Of a stretch of DNA of 64,000 nucleotides, positions 14,483 through 26,988 are shown piece by piece. The stretch spans positions 4,588,001 to 4,652,000 of the forward strand of contig JAHREC010000009.1 in the NCBI GenBank assembly GCA_020081605.1, given 5' to 3'. The notes beneath the pieces are model-generated. The model was not told the DNA's origin. It did not search any database and worked only from the letters and a program-made list of their open reading frames with translations. The stretch is from Albifimbria verrucaria (taxonomy: Eukaryota > Ascomycota > Sordariomycetes > Hypocreales > Stachybotryaceae). The position numbers were made by a program, and so were the translations under genes. Position 1 is the first letter of the stretch; every line of letters starts with the position of its first letter.

Positions 14483-17400
14483 ATGGATGACCTCTACGAC
14501 GAGTGAGTTTTTGCGACCCTGCTGCTGCTTTGCCCCGGCGCGTGTGCTCTGTTCCTTCACCAGCTAACCTCTCCTCGCCTTACAGGTTCGGTAACTTCAT
14601 TGGGGAGGAGGCCGAGTCTGAGGAAGCTTCCGAGGCCGGTGTCGATGCGGGCGATTATGCTTACGACGATGAGCCCGACGAGCCAGCCCATGCGACGGGC
14701 CAGGAGCTCATGGAGATTGATGGTCAGTCGCGTGGCCACCACCCACCCAAACGAACCATGGGAGCTAACATAGGTCGATGCGCAGACACGCCCTCAAACG
14801 CCGTCATCCTCCACGAGGACAAGCAGTACTACCCGACCGCTGAGCAGGTCTACGGCACTGAGGTCGAGACCCGCGTCGAGGAGGAGGATGCGCAGCCCTC
14901 ACGCAGCCCATCATCGCCCCCGTCGAGCAGAAGAAGTTCAACATCGAAGAGGCTGATCTGCCGCCCGTTTTCTTCGAGCGCGAATTCATGATGGACCTCA
15001 TGAACTACCCGGAACAGATTCGAAACGTCGCGCTGGCCGGCCATCTGCACCATGGCAAGACCGCCTTTATGGATATGCTGGTTCTGGAGACGCACGACAT
15101 CAACGATCGTCTGGAGAAGAGGGTTGGCAAGAACAGAGATGAGCAGCTGAGGTACACGGACATCCACATTGTTGAGAGACAACGTGGTGTGTCTGTTAAG
15201 GCTGCGCCTATGAGCCTGGTGCTGCCGAGCACCAAGGGCAAGTCGCACCTCGTCAACCTCATCGATACCCTGGCCACGTCAACTTTGTCGACGAAGTTGC
15301 CGCCTCATTCCGACTTGTTGATGGTGTGTGTCTGGTGGTTGATATCGTCGAAGGTGTGCAGGTCAACACGGAGCAGATCATCAAGCACGCGGTCCTCCAA
15401 GACATCCCCTTACTCTCATAATCAACAAGATGGACCGCTTGATCCTCGAGTTGAAGCTCCCGCCCAAGGATGCCTACTTCAAGATCAAGCATGTCGTGGA
15501 GGAGGTCAACACAGTCATTGCCAACACGGCTCCGGCGACTGCCTCGTCAAAACGGATAAGCCCAGAGAAGGGCAACGTCCTTTTGCTTGTACAGATATGG
15601 GCTGGTGCTTCACCTTGCAGTCATTCTCCAAGATGTACACGGACACATACGGCGACATCAACACAGAGGAATTCGCACGGAGATTATGGGGTGATGTTTA
15701 CTTCAACCCTAAGAAGCGAAGCTTCACCCGCAAGCCCGTTGAGGAGCGAGCTGCGAGGTCGTTCGTGCATTTCGTTCTGGAACCCCTCTACAAGATTTAC
15801 ACACATTCCATTAGTGACAGCCCGGAGCAGCTGAAGCCTGTCCTGGCTTCACTAGGTATCGAGCTGAAGCCTTCACAGTATAAGGCAGATGCTAAAATCA
15901 TACTCAAGCTTGTATGTGAGCAGTTCTTTGGCCCGTCGACTGCCTTTGTCGACATGATTGTTCGACACATCCCGTCACCGGTGGAGGCTGCCGCACGCAT
16001 GTTGGAGAAGTACTACACCGGACCCCTGGAAACGGAGATCGCTGCCTCGATGAGGGCATGTGACCAAGACGGTCCTTTGGTTGTGCACGTCACGAAGCTG
16101 TTCAACACCTCTGATGCAAAGAGCTTCTACTCTTTCGGTCGTGTGATTAGTGGAACAGTGCGACCTGGCTCGCAAGTCCGTGTCCTGGGCGAGGGATACT
16201 CCTGGATGATGAGGAAGATATGGCCATGGCGACAGTTTCTGAAGTATTCATTGCGGAAACGCGGTATAACATACCCACGGATGGTGTTCCAGCTGGTAAC
16301 CTAGTGCTTCTGAGCGGCGTGGATAACTCGATCGTCAAGTCGGCGACGATTATCGCACCTAAATTGGAGAACGACGAGGACGCCTACATCTTTAAGCCCA
16401 TATCACACTTCACCGAATCGGTTTTGAAGGTGGCCGTGGAGCCCATCAACCCGTCAGAGTTGCCCAAGATGTTGGACGGCTTACGAAAGATCAAGAAGTC
16501 ATACCCCTTATCAACACAAAGGTCGAAGAATCTGGCGAGCACATCATTCTTGGCACTGGAGAGCTCTACATGGATTGCGTGCTACATGATCTGCGGCGGT
16601 TATACGCTGATATGGATATTAAGGTCTCTGACCCGGTGACGCGGTTCTGCGAGACTGTTGTCGAGACGTCGGCAACCAAGTGCTACGCCATCACCCCCAA
16701 CAAGAAAAACACCATCACCATGGTTGCGGAGCAGCTGGAGAAGGGCATTGCCAACGATATCGAGACGGGTGCCGTCAAGATCCGTGACCCTGTCCGCAAG
16801 ACCGCCAAGTTCTTCGAGGAGAAGCACGGATGGGACAAGCTGGCGGCTAGAAGTATCTGGGCCTTTGGACCGGACGAGATGGGCCCCAACATTCTGCAGG
16901 ACGATACTCTGCCTACTGAGGTACGTACTTTGTAACACTTAATGGTGGATGGACATGACTGACACGGTATTTAGGTGGACAAGAAACTCCTCACCACTGT
17001 CAAGGAATCGATTCGACAAGGTTTCAGCTGGGCTACCCGTGAAGGCCCCTTGTGCGAAGAACGTACGTATCCCCACCATGGTCTTTCTTAACATGTTTGA
17101 CACAGGCTTGCTAACACATCTCTACAGCGATCCGCAATACCAAGTTCCGAATCACGGACGTCACTCTAGCCAGTGAGGCCATCTTCCGTGGCGGTGGTCA
17201 GATTATCCCAACCTCTCGCCGCGCCTGCTACTCCTCTTTCCTCATGGCCTCTCCCCGTCTCATGGAGCCTGTATACGCCGTGTCCGTGACGGGCCCCGAA
17301 GAGAGGCATATGGAGGTGTACAACGTGCTCGCCCGTCGACGTGGCCACGTGCTGTCCGACGGCCCCGTGGCAGGCACTCCGCTCTACCGCGTCAACGGCC

Positions 17401-17705
17401 TGCTTCCCGTTATCGACAGTTTCGGTTTCGAGACGGATCTGCGCATCAAGACGGAGGGCAGCTCCATGGTCAGTCTCGTCTTCGACAGCTGGAGCATCGT
17501 GCCCGGCGACCCGCTCGACCGCGAGCAGGTTATTCGGCCATTGCAGTCAGCCACAGCACAGGCTACGGCCCGAGACTTCGTGCTCAAGACAAGACGCCGC
17601 AAGGGTCTGAGTGAGGACGTCAGTGTCAAGACGTTCCTGGAGCCTGAGTTCTACCAGAGCCTCATGGAGAGCGGTTTGTTAGGGAGCTGTAGTGGAGGGC
17701 TCTGA
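14483..17705 (+). CDS. snu114: U5 snRNP GTPase SNU114 / EFTUD2 (frameshifted in assembly)
   Basis: SNU114 is the EF-2-like GTPase of the U5 snRNP that controls spliceosome activation and disassembly. After an acidic N-terminus comes the G domain: G1 in [13 protein letters not shown]3 in [12 protein letters not shown] and G4 in INKMDR. EF-G-like domains II to V follow, including [20 protein letters not shown] and the C-terminal segment [20 protein letters not shown]. The first exon is only 20 nt. Introns: 14503-14585, 14723-14785, 16921-16974 and 17063-17127. The second could instead end at 14773; both choices keep the frame. Six deletions, near 14898, 15268, 15407, 15583, 16209 and 16505, break the frame. 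Restored length is about 987 residues, as expected for the family. Confidence 0.94.
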
Positions 17706-19913
17706 GATAGGGAAGACTAGACCAAGTATCAGGACATGTTGGGGAAGAGCCTTGGACATGGGAAGTGTTGAGCGAAATGTAAAACTCTTTGCCTGTCGCC
17801 GCAGCGCGGGCGAGTTATTTGTCATGGTATTTGGGACACTCGACGGCGTAACTTGTAAAACCGGTATATACAAAAAGTCAAGATAGACAGCGAGGAAACC
17901 ACACTCCTCTGCCTATACCTCCCGATCCTCTCCCACCCACACCAACACCACTTGATGTCCACGTCGTGAATGCTTCCTCACTAACTTGAGGATTAAAGCC
18001 TCAACATACGACCAAGACCCAACCCAGTCCACCTCACCCAGCACGCAAGACCAGCGCAACTCCACTTGTTCTGTCGATCTGCCAAGTAACCCCCACTACG
18101 CAGGCAGGAAGAGCTCACTAGCAAAAGCAGCTTTCAGGCAGCGCAGATCATCGTGGGCCTAACTCATATGCATCTCGCGAAAAGCGGTTCGACCTTGGGA
18201 GGAGGAGTTAGACAAAAGACAGAAGCAGGGGTTTTGCATGGGGACAGTAGCGCGGAGGAGTAATCAACCCCTTCGGAGCCCGGTTTCCCAGGATCAACAT
18301 GACAGGCCGGGGTTGCCAGGACACACACACACACAGACATACATAGCAGGTGGGGAGAAATTGGGCTTGCTGCTGGCAGCTGGTGCAACTCCAACTGTTT
18401 GTCGTTGGTCCTGGCGACGGGGTCATGCAGACAGGAGAGAACCTTGCGCACCTGCGCCTGTGGTCACAACCAGCTTTGCTTGGCCGCGCAGGGGTGTTTT
18501 CGGAGGGAAACAGGGAGGGAGGGGGATGGGCAGGGAGGGGAAGAGATGCGTTGCGATCTCACTGATCATTTGGGCGATAGATTACAGGTGAGGAGACCAG
18601 GGTGTTTAGAGGAGGTGTTTAGAGGAGCAGGTAGTGGGAATGGAGAGGTGGATGATGCCAATGCAGGGTGCCACGGCAGAAAGAGGCTAGGTTACACAGT
18701 TGAATAACCCGCGCTGGCGAGCCAAAGGGACCCCTGGCAAATCTAATGGTTCGGAGAGAATGACCACCAATAATACCCGAATCGAGAGACGAAGTCGCCA
18801 GACGCGGTGCTGACATAGGGCCATATGAGGTGACAAACCCTGTCAAGCAACGCTGCCCTAGCGTCAAGCTGCGCAGCCTCAGGCTAATTCCTCCAGTGCA
18901 TGGAGACGACTGATCCCTTGGGGTAATGGCCGAGAGGGAAGAGCCGTGTAGATCGCCAACTCGGCCCTCACGGTTGGATAGTCCCCGGAACGTGCTTAGG
19001 CCGTACGGGCATTTGCTGCAGACAGGGCATTCGGAGGGCGCGCCGCCCTCCGCAGGAACGGTCACAGTGGATGCAACGCTGCTGAGGCAAACACAACCAA
19101 CAGAAAACAGTCCGGCGTACGGTAGTAGCAGGCAAGGGAGAGGAGAGACGAGCGACGCTGAGAGCGGGTCTAAGGGAGCACATGCTGCAACGGATTGGCG
19201 GAGTAATTAGGCTGGTACCCATGCAGTTGGCTTGGAGGGGGTCGGGCGAGAGGAGAAAGACGGGGATTTCTGTCACAATGAAAGTTATGAAAAACCCGTA
19301 GAATATGCAGCGTTCCTGCAGTTGTGAGCCACAACAGCTGTATGTAATCGTCATCTTAGTTACGGGGCCGTGGCTCGGCTCTGTCCTGACACGGAAACAG
19401 AATGCACATGCTCTGCAGGGAAACTCGGGAAGTGAATCATCTTGATTGAGCTGTTCAACGTGAATCAAAGAACGATACTTTTGAGCCATAGGGCCGACAG
19501 TTGCCGTGACCTGGCTGTAACCCTAGAGGGTTCAACGGTGTGGAGGGGCCTTGGACCTGGTCCGGAACATGCTACCGCCCTTACAACTTATCCGGCGGCC
19601 ATTCCGCCACCGCCGAAGCCCATCAAATCAGGGCGGTCCGGATGACTTTCTTTGATCTAGACCTTCAATGTCGAGAGCTTCAGAAAGGAAGGTGCAGGCT
19701 CGACTGGGCCGAATCAATATCGAGGTGGAGATCCTGATCGACCCGATGCCAACGATTGTCCTTGGCAGGTCGACAGGGGATCATTAACGAGAAGCAAGAA
19801 TGGCATGCTTCTTTGTGTGGCGTACTTTATCTGACGCGAATGCTCGGTCATGCCAACCAAGACTGGACAACGGCGCATGAAGAGATGGTGATGCCCTCGT
19901 CATGAGGACAGGC
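17706..19913. other. Convergent SNU114-CIA2 intergenic region
   Basis: This 2.2 kb lies between converging genes. It contains a short CA repeat (18321-18336) and G-rich stretches. The longest frame, 18968-19489 on the minus strand, has no domain and an uneven, Cys-rich composition. I see no supported gene and no tRNA-like fold. Confidence 0.5.
18321..18336. repeat. Short (CA)n microsatellite
   Basis: A run of about eight CA units in otherwise non-coding sequence. It has no evident function. Confidence 0.8.
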
Positions 19914-20602
19914 TTAGGCGCAGGTTTCCAGCATCTTGTCCAGGACGCCCTTGAGGGTGTCATTCTCTAAAGCGGCGGCGACACGCTCCTTATCGCCCAG
20001 CTGCTTGTTAACCTGGTCGTCTTGGCTGTGGCTGTTCTCCTTGCAACGCACATCGATGCGGTAGTTCGGAGGAAGGGTCTGCTCTAGGCGTACCCGGACG
20101 CCCAGACCAATGACAGTGGCCAGGAGCAGTGCGTGATGGTGGGCGTGATCTCCACTGACACCTGGACGATGGTGTTTGGCCTGGGGACGCCCATCGAGGG
20201 CGGGGGCGAGATGTGAATATCAGAGAGGTTGATGACGGAGAGTTGGCCCAGGGACACGGGGTGCTCAGGGTCCGAGATTGTGGAGATGAGGTCTACATGT
20301 GTCAGAAGGGCAAACAATCAAGCCAGGGTAGGAGGTTTCCAGCTGCCCAAGAGGGTATTCTTACCATAGATCTCCTGCTCGTCGATGGGTTCCGCCGCAA
20401 AATCATCGTCACCTGTTTCGCCACGGGGCCACAGAGCCTCATCCTCGTAGAAGGGCTGCGACAGGTACGAAGGCTTGGAGAGGATGAGATCCGAATACTT
20501 GGTATCAGGGCCCCGACGTGGCTGGAACCTCTTCTGCCGGGTTGGCAGCTGAGAGGCGCTCAATATCGTCGGGTTGGCGTTGTCCAAGGCTGCGGCAGCC
20601 AT
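19914..20602 (-). CDS. cia2: Cytosolic Fe-S assembly factor CIA2 / MIP18 family
   Basis: CIA2 (MIP18/FAM96 family) is part of the CIA targeting complex that hands iron-sulfur clusters to cytosolic and nuclear apoproteins. The MIP18 domain is clear: DLISTISDPEHPVSLGQLSV, then the hallmark THCSLATVIGLGVRVRL with its conserved cysteine, then NKQLGDKERVAAALEN near the C-terminus. The first ~80 residues are variable and basic to acidic, as in fungal members. One intron lies at 20293-20364. One deletion near 20124, just after the conserved cysteine, makes the raw frame run into a stop; restoring it gives about 205 residues, a normal length. Confidence 0.92.
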
Positions 20603-20945
20603 GATGGTGGGGTTGAGCAGAGGGCCTGCGGGGTGGGTGTAGATGGGTGGCGCGATATGTCAAAGGCGTTTGCCGTTTGGTACAGACTCTGCAGGACCTC
20701 CAACGAGCTTGCAGGGAGGGTGCGAGGGCAGTTTCAAGTTTGCGATGGTGTTGATGTCGAGGTTACGGCTGGTCACGATTGGATAGAGAGGTTCCAACGA
20801 CATCAAGGCAAAGGTGCGAATCCGATTACGGCATCAAGCGATGGCGTCGGTACATACGATTGGCGGTTCACGGGTACCTGCTGGCACAGGCAAAATTGCC
20901 TTCCGTGGCCGGTACCTCCCTCCCACATACTGTAGTGCAGTGCAC

Positions 20946-20960
20946 CTGTACTAAGTACAG
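20946..20960. repeat. Perfect inverted repeat CTGTACT-A-AGTACAG
   Basis: Seven-base arms flank a single base, about 345 bp upstream of the CIA2 start codon. Further TGTAC/GTACT elements follow to about 20985. It could be a dimer-binding operator or chance low-complexity sequence. Confidence 0.5.
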
Positions 20961-23800
20961 CACTGTACAGAGTACTGTATGTCTGAACCTTGCTTATCAG
21001 TCAGAATAAAAATACCTACGTCAAGATACTACCAACCATCACGCACATGCTACAGTAGCTTGAGCCACCCGACGGCTTAGAGCAACTTCCCTGGCGACGG
21101 CTGAAATGACTGGTCAGTTCATGAATAATGCACACATTACGGCAATCTCGTCGGCTCTCTTTTGAGAATAATCTCCGGCGCGTGGTGCCAAACATAAAAA
21201 AATCATCACGAGGCCTTTGCGATCATGACGCATTGTTCAGGCCCAGATGCTCGGGTCAACGCAATTTCGTGTGAGCGCATCTTGACTGGGATTAGCTCGA
21301 CGATCTACCATACCATCGCGACTTGCCGACCCTCTGCAAAGTACCACTACGTGCACCTTGCCTTGACAACGATGCGAATCGCGTGCGGGTCGGTGCTCTT
21401 CTCGCTTAAGACAATAAGGGGGTCAAGGCTTCTGGAAGCCACTTGGAAGCATCATTGGCGAGCAGCTGGGGAGCGGTTGGGAAGGGGAGGGGGCACAAGT
21501 GGTCCAAACCCCCATCCCTGTCCCTAGGGTCGCTTGTCATTCCACAATTCTTCTCGAAGCCGCCAGGGAGATGTCAGAAAGCAAAGCATAGGGCTGGAGC
21601 ATGGTGCGAACCACCACCTGTGCGCCCGCAGGAAAAGGGCCCCTGAGATAGGTACCCCAGCATTGGGTGAGGGAAGGGGTTAGGTTTTAGAAGCAATGCA
21701 TCATCGGGGCAGCATTGCTGGAAAGGGACAGGTGAGGTGCCCAATATGTCAGTCTCCTCCGCCTGTGCGCCAAAGTACCGGCATCGTAGTTCAACAGCCG
21801 ATCTGATCGGCCCGTGTCGAGCCAGCCCAGCTGAGATATCGTTTGCGGGGAGAAGAAGAGAGTCAGAGAGAGCGAGGGAGCGAGGGCGAGGGCTTGACGA
21901 ACATGCCTAACAGCCAGGCATCTGCTGTTAGCCTGCCACGAGGGACTGCGCTAACGGGTGGCCCAGGAGGCATCCAAATGGTGGCGCGCGTTGAGATTAA
22001 TTCGCGCTACCGTTTGTCAAGCAAGGTGTCGTCTGAATCACCAAAAATGCATCGTCGAACAAGGGTTGATTCGATTACCCACTGATTGATGGATGAAGCG
22101 CACATCTCAGCAGGAAGGGGCTGCATGAAGCCACAGATGGTGCACTATCTGTACGACATGTTCATGGACGGCGAATGGCTGTTGCTCCCAGCAAGGGGGC
22201 CAGTTCTGGTGGCTGCCAGTGTGCAGACTCAAGAATCAATCACCTGCTGGAACCGGATACATTGGGGTTGAAGCGGCGGGGCTTCGGTCAGTTGTTGGGC
22301 TTCGGCACATTCGGGAACTGCGTGCGCCTCGACGGAGCCGACCGGGACGTGACAGACGGTTAGTTGACTCTTTCCCTCCTCCTCTGTCGTACCGGTGGCA
22401 AGTTAGTGCGTGTAAAATCCGCGCTCTCGCTCACCTGGGCCCGCAATTGGCTTTACGAACAAACAATGAATCGAGCTGGCCAGGGTCACCGTAGTCTGTT
22501 AGATGCAGCACTAAGGCCAACCAAGGGCGCTGTTGGTCATGGCAGGTAGGCAGGATGAACCATTGGGTAGCGTAAAGACGCCGGGAGATTGCATAGCGTC
22601 CAGCACTTATATGAAACTAATGCTGCATGCGCTTGCATACTTTGGCGTGAAGGTATCGAGGCCCACGCAGGGATGGCGATATCATCATGCGGAACTCGTC
22701 AAAGGACCCATCTCTTGACTCCGAACTTCGAGAGCACGGGACGAGGCACCTGCCATTATCCTCAGCCACGCTGGCTGTCAAACGACGGATGGGGGCTTAC
22801 TTGATATGTCGACATGGGGTTGTCTGGGTGGAGGAGGCTGGAAGCCTTGTTCCTGAAGCCAGGCCCAGCATGGTAGGGTTCCCACTCGAAATTGGCAGGG
22901 ATGGGCTTAGTTGTTTTGCCTATGGTACCTGGGGTTATACCTACCCAGGGCCACGGAGGAAAACACCAGCAGCACGAACCGAAAGAAATCGGTGAGACTG
23001 CACAGCGGAACCTGATTGAGGTTAGCATCAGAGACTAGACAACGGTTGTCGAGTTGGCGTATGGCAGGGAGAGGAATGTCGGTCACCAAAACAATATAGA
23101 TTTGGAGAACTAATAACGACTATCACATGCTGGAGGTGGTGATCCTCGCACAAAACAATGGCTATAATAACGGCAAGTAAGAAACGCTGGGACAGGAGAT
23201 GAAGAGAAGAGAGAGAAAAAAAGAACCTGGCAAGTAAAATTAGGAAGGTGCATAGCGCAAGCAACTGCAAATGGAAATTGAGGCTCAAGATAAGGAAGCT
23301 TCCCAAACGCTGAGTCCACGTCCCCAGATTTCGCCATTTCACCTCCCTTATTCAGCCCGTGCGTGATGCTCCGAGCCAACTTGCACCCGTCAACCTGGCA
23401 CATCGACATGCACCTCAGACCAAAGAAGGCGATGTCAGGCTGCATTTGGTGTTTCGAATCTCGCCTTTGGGGACCTTTGGGGAGGGCGTGGGTAGCAAAA
23501 GGCAAGACGAGGCAGAGACCACGCCTCACCACAACGCCATTGTAGATTGGACCTTGGCGTGCCTTGGACTGCACTACCATCACCTTAGCCTGGTCTTCCA
23601 ATCTCCACCGCTGTGGGAGGCTGATATACGCCGACGCATCACTCATCAGCCAGCTCCAAGGGCAAGGTACACATACCCAAGGCACCTTGGCTGCTGGCTC
23701 TCAGCCGTAGTGGGTGCACATGGCACGCTAACGTCACATGTTAACCTGGTTCGAATCTGCCACCGCTAGATACACAGCGAGTGAGTCTAGGGCAGAACGT

Positions 23801-23875
23801 GGCAAGACAAGACAAGACAAGGCAAGACAAGGCACGGCAAGGCAAGACGAGGCCAGGCCAGGCCAGGCCAGGCCC
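23801..23875. repeat. Imperfect CAAGG / GGCCA pentamer tandem repeat
   Basis: About 15 imperfect five-base units run in tandem. They begin as GACAA/GGCAA variants and end as four GGCCA units. The same family of pentamers (CCTTG on the other strand) recurs near 33581 and 53711. Confidence 0.8.
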
Positions 23876-25869
23876 AAGACCAGATCCCAGGCATTGCCAT
23901 ACGATATGATGCAATTCAACAACACTGGGTCCGGATATCAGCGCGGGTGCCGCCGTGGATCATCACGAACCCGCACCCCTGATCGAAACGCAAATGGAGA
24001 GTGCTTGATGCAGGCTACACAGCCATGTATTGTGCTGGCCGGTTCAATGACATAGTGAGCTTCGTTCCATGTTCCATGTTCCATGATGGCTTGCGTTGGT
24101 GGAGCTGAAGGGGAGACCAAGTGCTATGCCAGCCAGTGCCTGTTTCGAAAGCCTCGGCTCCGGCGGTTTAAGTGCAGAAGTTCTTCAGAGGGTTTCAGCG
24201 CCTGCTACGGAGTAAATCCACTAAAGAAACTGCACACCTCGCATCAGTGGGTTCGCCTTAGCCCCAGAGGCAGGGAGAGGGGCCTTTGACAGGCCAATGC
24301 ATATACGGCAGATGTCGTTCTTACTGAGCACGCTGGTGATTGACACTTGTTCCTGACGAATTAGGCCGGCATCGTCGCACTCGATCCTTCTCAGGACAGG
24401 GTCGGCTTCTTCCGTCGGAGTCGGTGAGCCGGGCAATAGCAAGAATGTGGTGCAGCACAAAGACAAAGAGTGGCAGGGTCGAATCTGGACCCGGCACACA
24501 CCGTACCAAGGTCTGTTGATCAGCCCAGTACTCCGCACTCACGGGAGAACTCGTTCTTGATTCCCGGGTTGGGCCAAGGTATCCCAGTGTTTTTGACCTC
24601 CACGCGCTTCTGCGAAGGGCCGGTTTGGCTCGGTCGCAGCTTTTCCGCACCGTACCTTACTTAGACGACGACGCAGACATGACGAGGCGTCAAGGCTGTC
24701 GAGGCGCGCATGCTACTGGTTTCACTATACCATTTGCCCCTTCTGGATGCTTTCTCGAGATAGGAAGTCAACTCCTTTGTGGCTTGATCCTGTCTTGGAC
24801 CACGAGGCAGTGCCTTTTCGGCCCTTGGACCAGGTGCCCGAGTCATATATCCATCGCACCCATCTCATCTCACCAAGGACGGCAGTTACAGTGCCAGCCT
24901 CCTGGTTCATTTCCCACACATGCTAAACAAGATATTTTTTCTTAGCTTCCTGTCAGGGTATTGTCAGCATGCGGGCGGGCAGGCATGCTCGTAGGACAAC
25001 GTCGTGTAAGACGTCGTTTCTGTGGTGTTTCCCGTGCAGGATTGATCGCGTGCCAAACGGGCCTGACGGGGAAAAGACCAACGGAGTCGCAGAACGAAAA
25101 TCCCCATGTCTTGGAGCGTCAGGAAACCCCTTTAATAGCATCAAACTCATCTTCAACCAATGTATCACGACAAAGCATGTCTGGGGCGGAGAAGAGATCG
25201 TCAGGCAAGCCTCGTGCGACGCCAGTGGAACATCCACCTCGCATCATTCAGCAGCCCCTGCCAACGATCCCACAGTACAGGTACAGACAGCAAACTAAAT
25301 CCCTTGGCCTCCCGTCCCATCAGTGGTCCTGTATTCCTTCTACCCTTCCCCCATCTACAGGGCCGTCATGCTCCATCCATCCCCATTTTCAGCCACCGGC
25401 TCCTGAGCAGGAACCTGCCGGGTCCCATAATCCGGACCCATCTCACCATGCCTAGCGCCAGAGAACCAGCGACAAGACAAGCCTCCCATCCCCTTGGCCT
25501 GCTGGGAACCCCTGGGTGGTGGAACACGCACACCCGCAGGAGCCCAGAGGCATGGGAAGATGAGCAGTGGATAGCCAAGATTGGGCAGACCAGGCTGATT
25601 AGCGCCGGGATCAATACGTAACAATTCCAGGCGGGGTGGCTCGCCCTTCTTTGCCGCGCTGATGTCTCATTGGGAAAGAGAAAGAGAGAAAAGAAAGTGG
25701 CAGAGATTATCACAGGGGTGGGGGACCAACGTACAGCATTTTGGATATTACCCCAGCTGGATGGTACTTTATTGGTTACCTTATCTAAGGTACCTGCGTC
25801 CACACTGTTGGTTGGGGTAGGACCTAGGTATCCCGCCGTAGCATGCACTCTGCACCAGTCCTAGAAGTG

Positions 25870-25930
25870 GCAGCAGCAACAGCAGCAGCAGGAGCAGCAG
25901 GAGCAGCAGCAGTAGCAGTAGCAGCAACAG
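25870..25930. repeat. CAG-rich trinucleotide run
   Basis: Around twenty CAG, CAA, GAG and TAG triplets lie about 1.1 kb upstream of the zinc-cluster regulator start codon. The run is not in a supported coding frame, so it is best read as promoter or leader low-complexity sequence. Confidence 0.7.
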
Positions 25931-26988
25931 AATAGGTAGTAGCAATAGCCTTCTTGAGTGCGACCTCTTGTTCTCGCACTTTCTCTCCCACCTACAACAG
26001 CACAGTGCTGGTCGTCTCTCGTCCTCGAACCCGCCCCTCCCCACAAAGACCTCCCTCCAAACACTTGCCTCCATCATCGGCGTCATCGTCAACATAGCAC
26101 ACTACCAACTATGGTCCAGCCTTGACATCTGTTCCGTAGCACGCCTCCGCATCTGGCTGGTTAAGCTTTGGCACAGCTCAAAACCTATTTGCAGATTGCT
26201 TCGGATCTAGCTAGCCCTTCCCAGGATGGATGGCCAATTGGTCTAGGCCGGCCTTTTCTTCCTTCTCCGCCTAGGTCACGCTTCTCAGCTTCTAGTCCAT
26301 CGCCCATCGACTCTCGACCGACTTGTGAACACCCTGTCTGAACCAATGCACGCATACGACGCACATTTCGCTGCTCGACGCGGCTCCACTCCCACCTTAC
26401 CCTGTCTGCTCTGCAAGCTTCGCAATCGAACCAAAAAGGTTCCAGTACGGATACCCCTACCGGGACCTACCCACACCCTGCAACGCAACGCACCGCACAC
26501 GCACGGCGCACGCACACACGGCACCACCCCCTTCCCCTTCTCTCTCACCCTCACCCTCACAACCACCACGAACGAGTACCTGCTTGCTGTACTGTACCGC
26601 TACCAGCAGCACCGAAGCCAGCCCAGCCCAGCCCCGGTCACAGGTGGGCTTCCGCTGGGCGCAACCCCATTTCTTGTCGCCCACTAAGCCCGACTGGCGC
26701 CTCGTCCCAGGCTGAGCACGCAGAAAACTGGTGCTACTACTTGTAAACTACATTCCCTCATTCTCCTCCGACTTTCACATCCACCCCGGATACTCATTGA
26801 CGCCTGTTCATCACCATCGCTACTCGTGCGAGCTGCCATCACCGGCCGGTTACCGTAGCTTGACAGCTCGGCAAGGCGCTGGATATTGTTTCTGTCGCCT
26901 TATGACGGCTGCCGGCGCCGCCCGATACATCCTCGATTTCTACTCTTGCGCACACTGACCTCATACCTACGCCAGTCCCGACCTCAAC

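Larger units (their letters stand above)
20603..26988. other. 6.4 kb gene-poor region
   Basis: This is the longest stretch without a convincing gene. It holds palindromic GTAC-rich sequence near 20930-20985, CAAGG/GGCCA pentamer repeats at 23801-23875, a CAG-rich run at 25870-25930, and several copies of the local motif GGTACCT. Frames of 100-190 codons occur on both strands (for example 23110-23685 minus), but none shows a domain, and their conceptual products are rich in Cys, Arg and Trp as expected for shadow frames. The last ~1.5 kb is probably the promoter and long leader of the zinc-cluster gene. Confidence 0.5.

Noticed and set aside
18968..19489. 173-codon minus-strand frame between SNU114 and CIA2
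   Set aside because: Cys/Arg-rich shadow-like sequence with no recognisable family.
23110..23685. 191-codon minus-strand frame
   Set aside because: No domain, odd composition, overlapping frames on the other strand, and no intron or promoter support.
23742..23765. tRNA-like B box (GGTTCGAATC)
   Set aside because: The flanking bases do not form a five-pair T stem, and no A box, anticodon arm or acceptor stem fits around it.
23801..23875. CRISPR-like array
   Set aside because: The units are five bases long with no spacers, and the genome is fungal; it is a simple tandem repeat.
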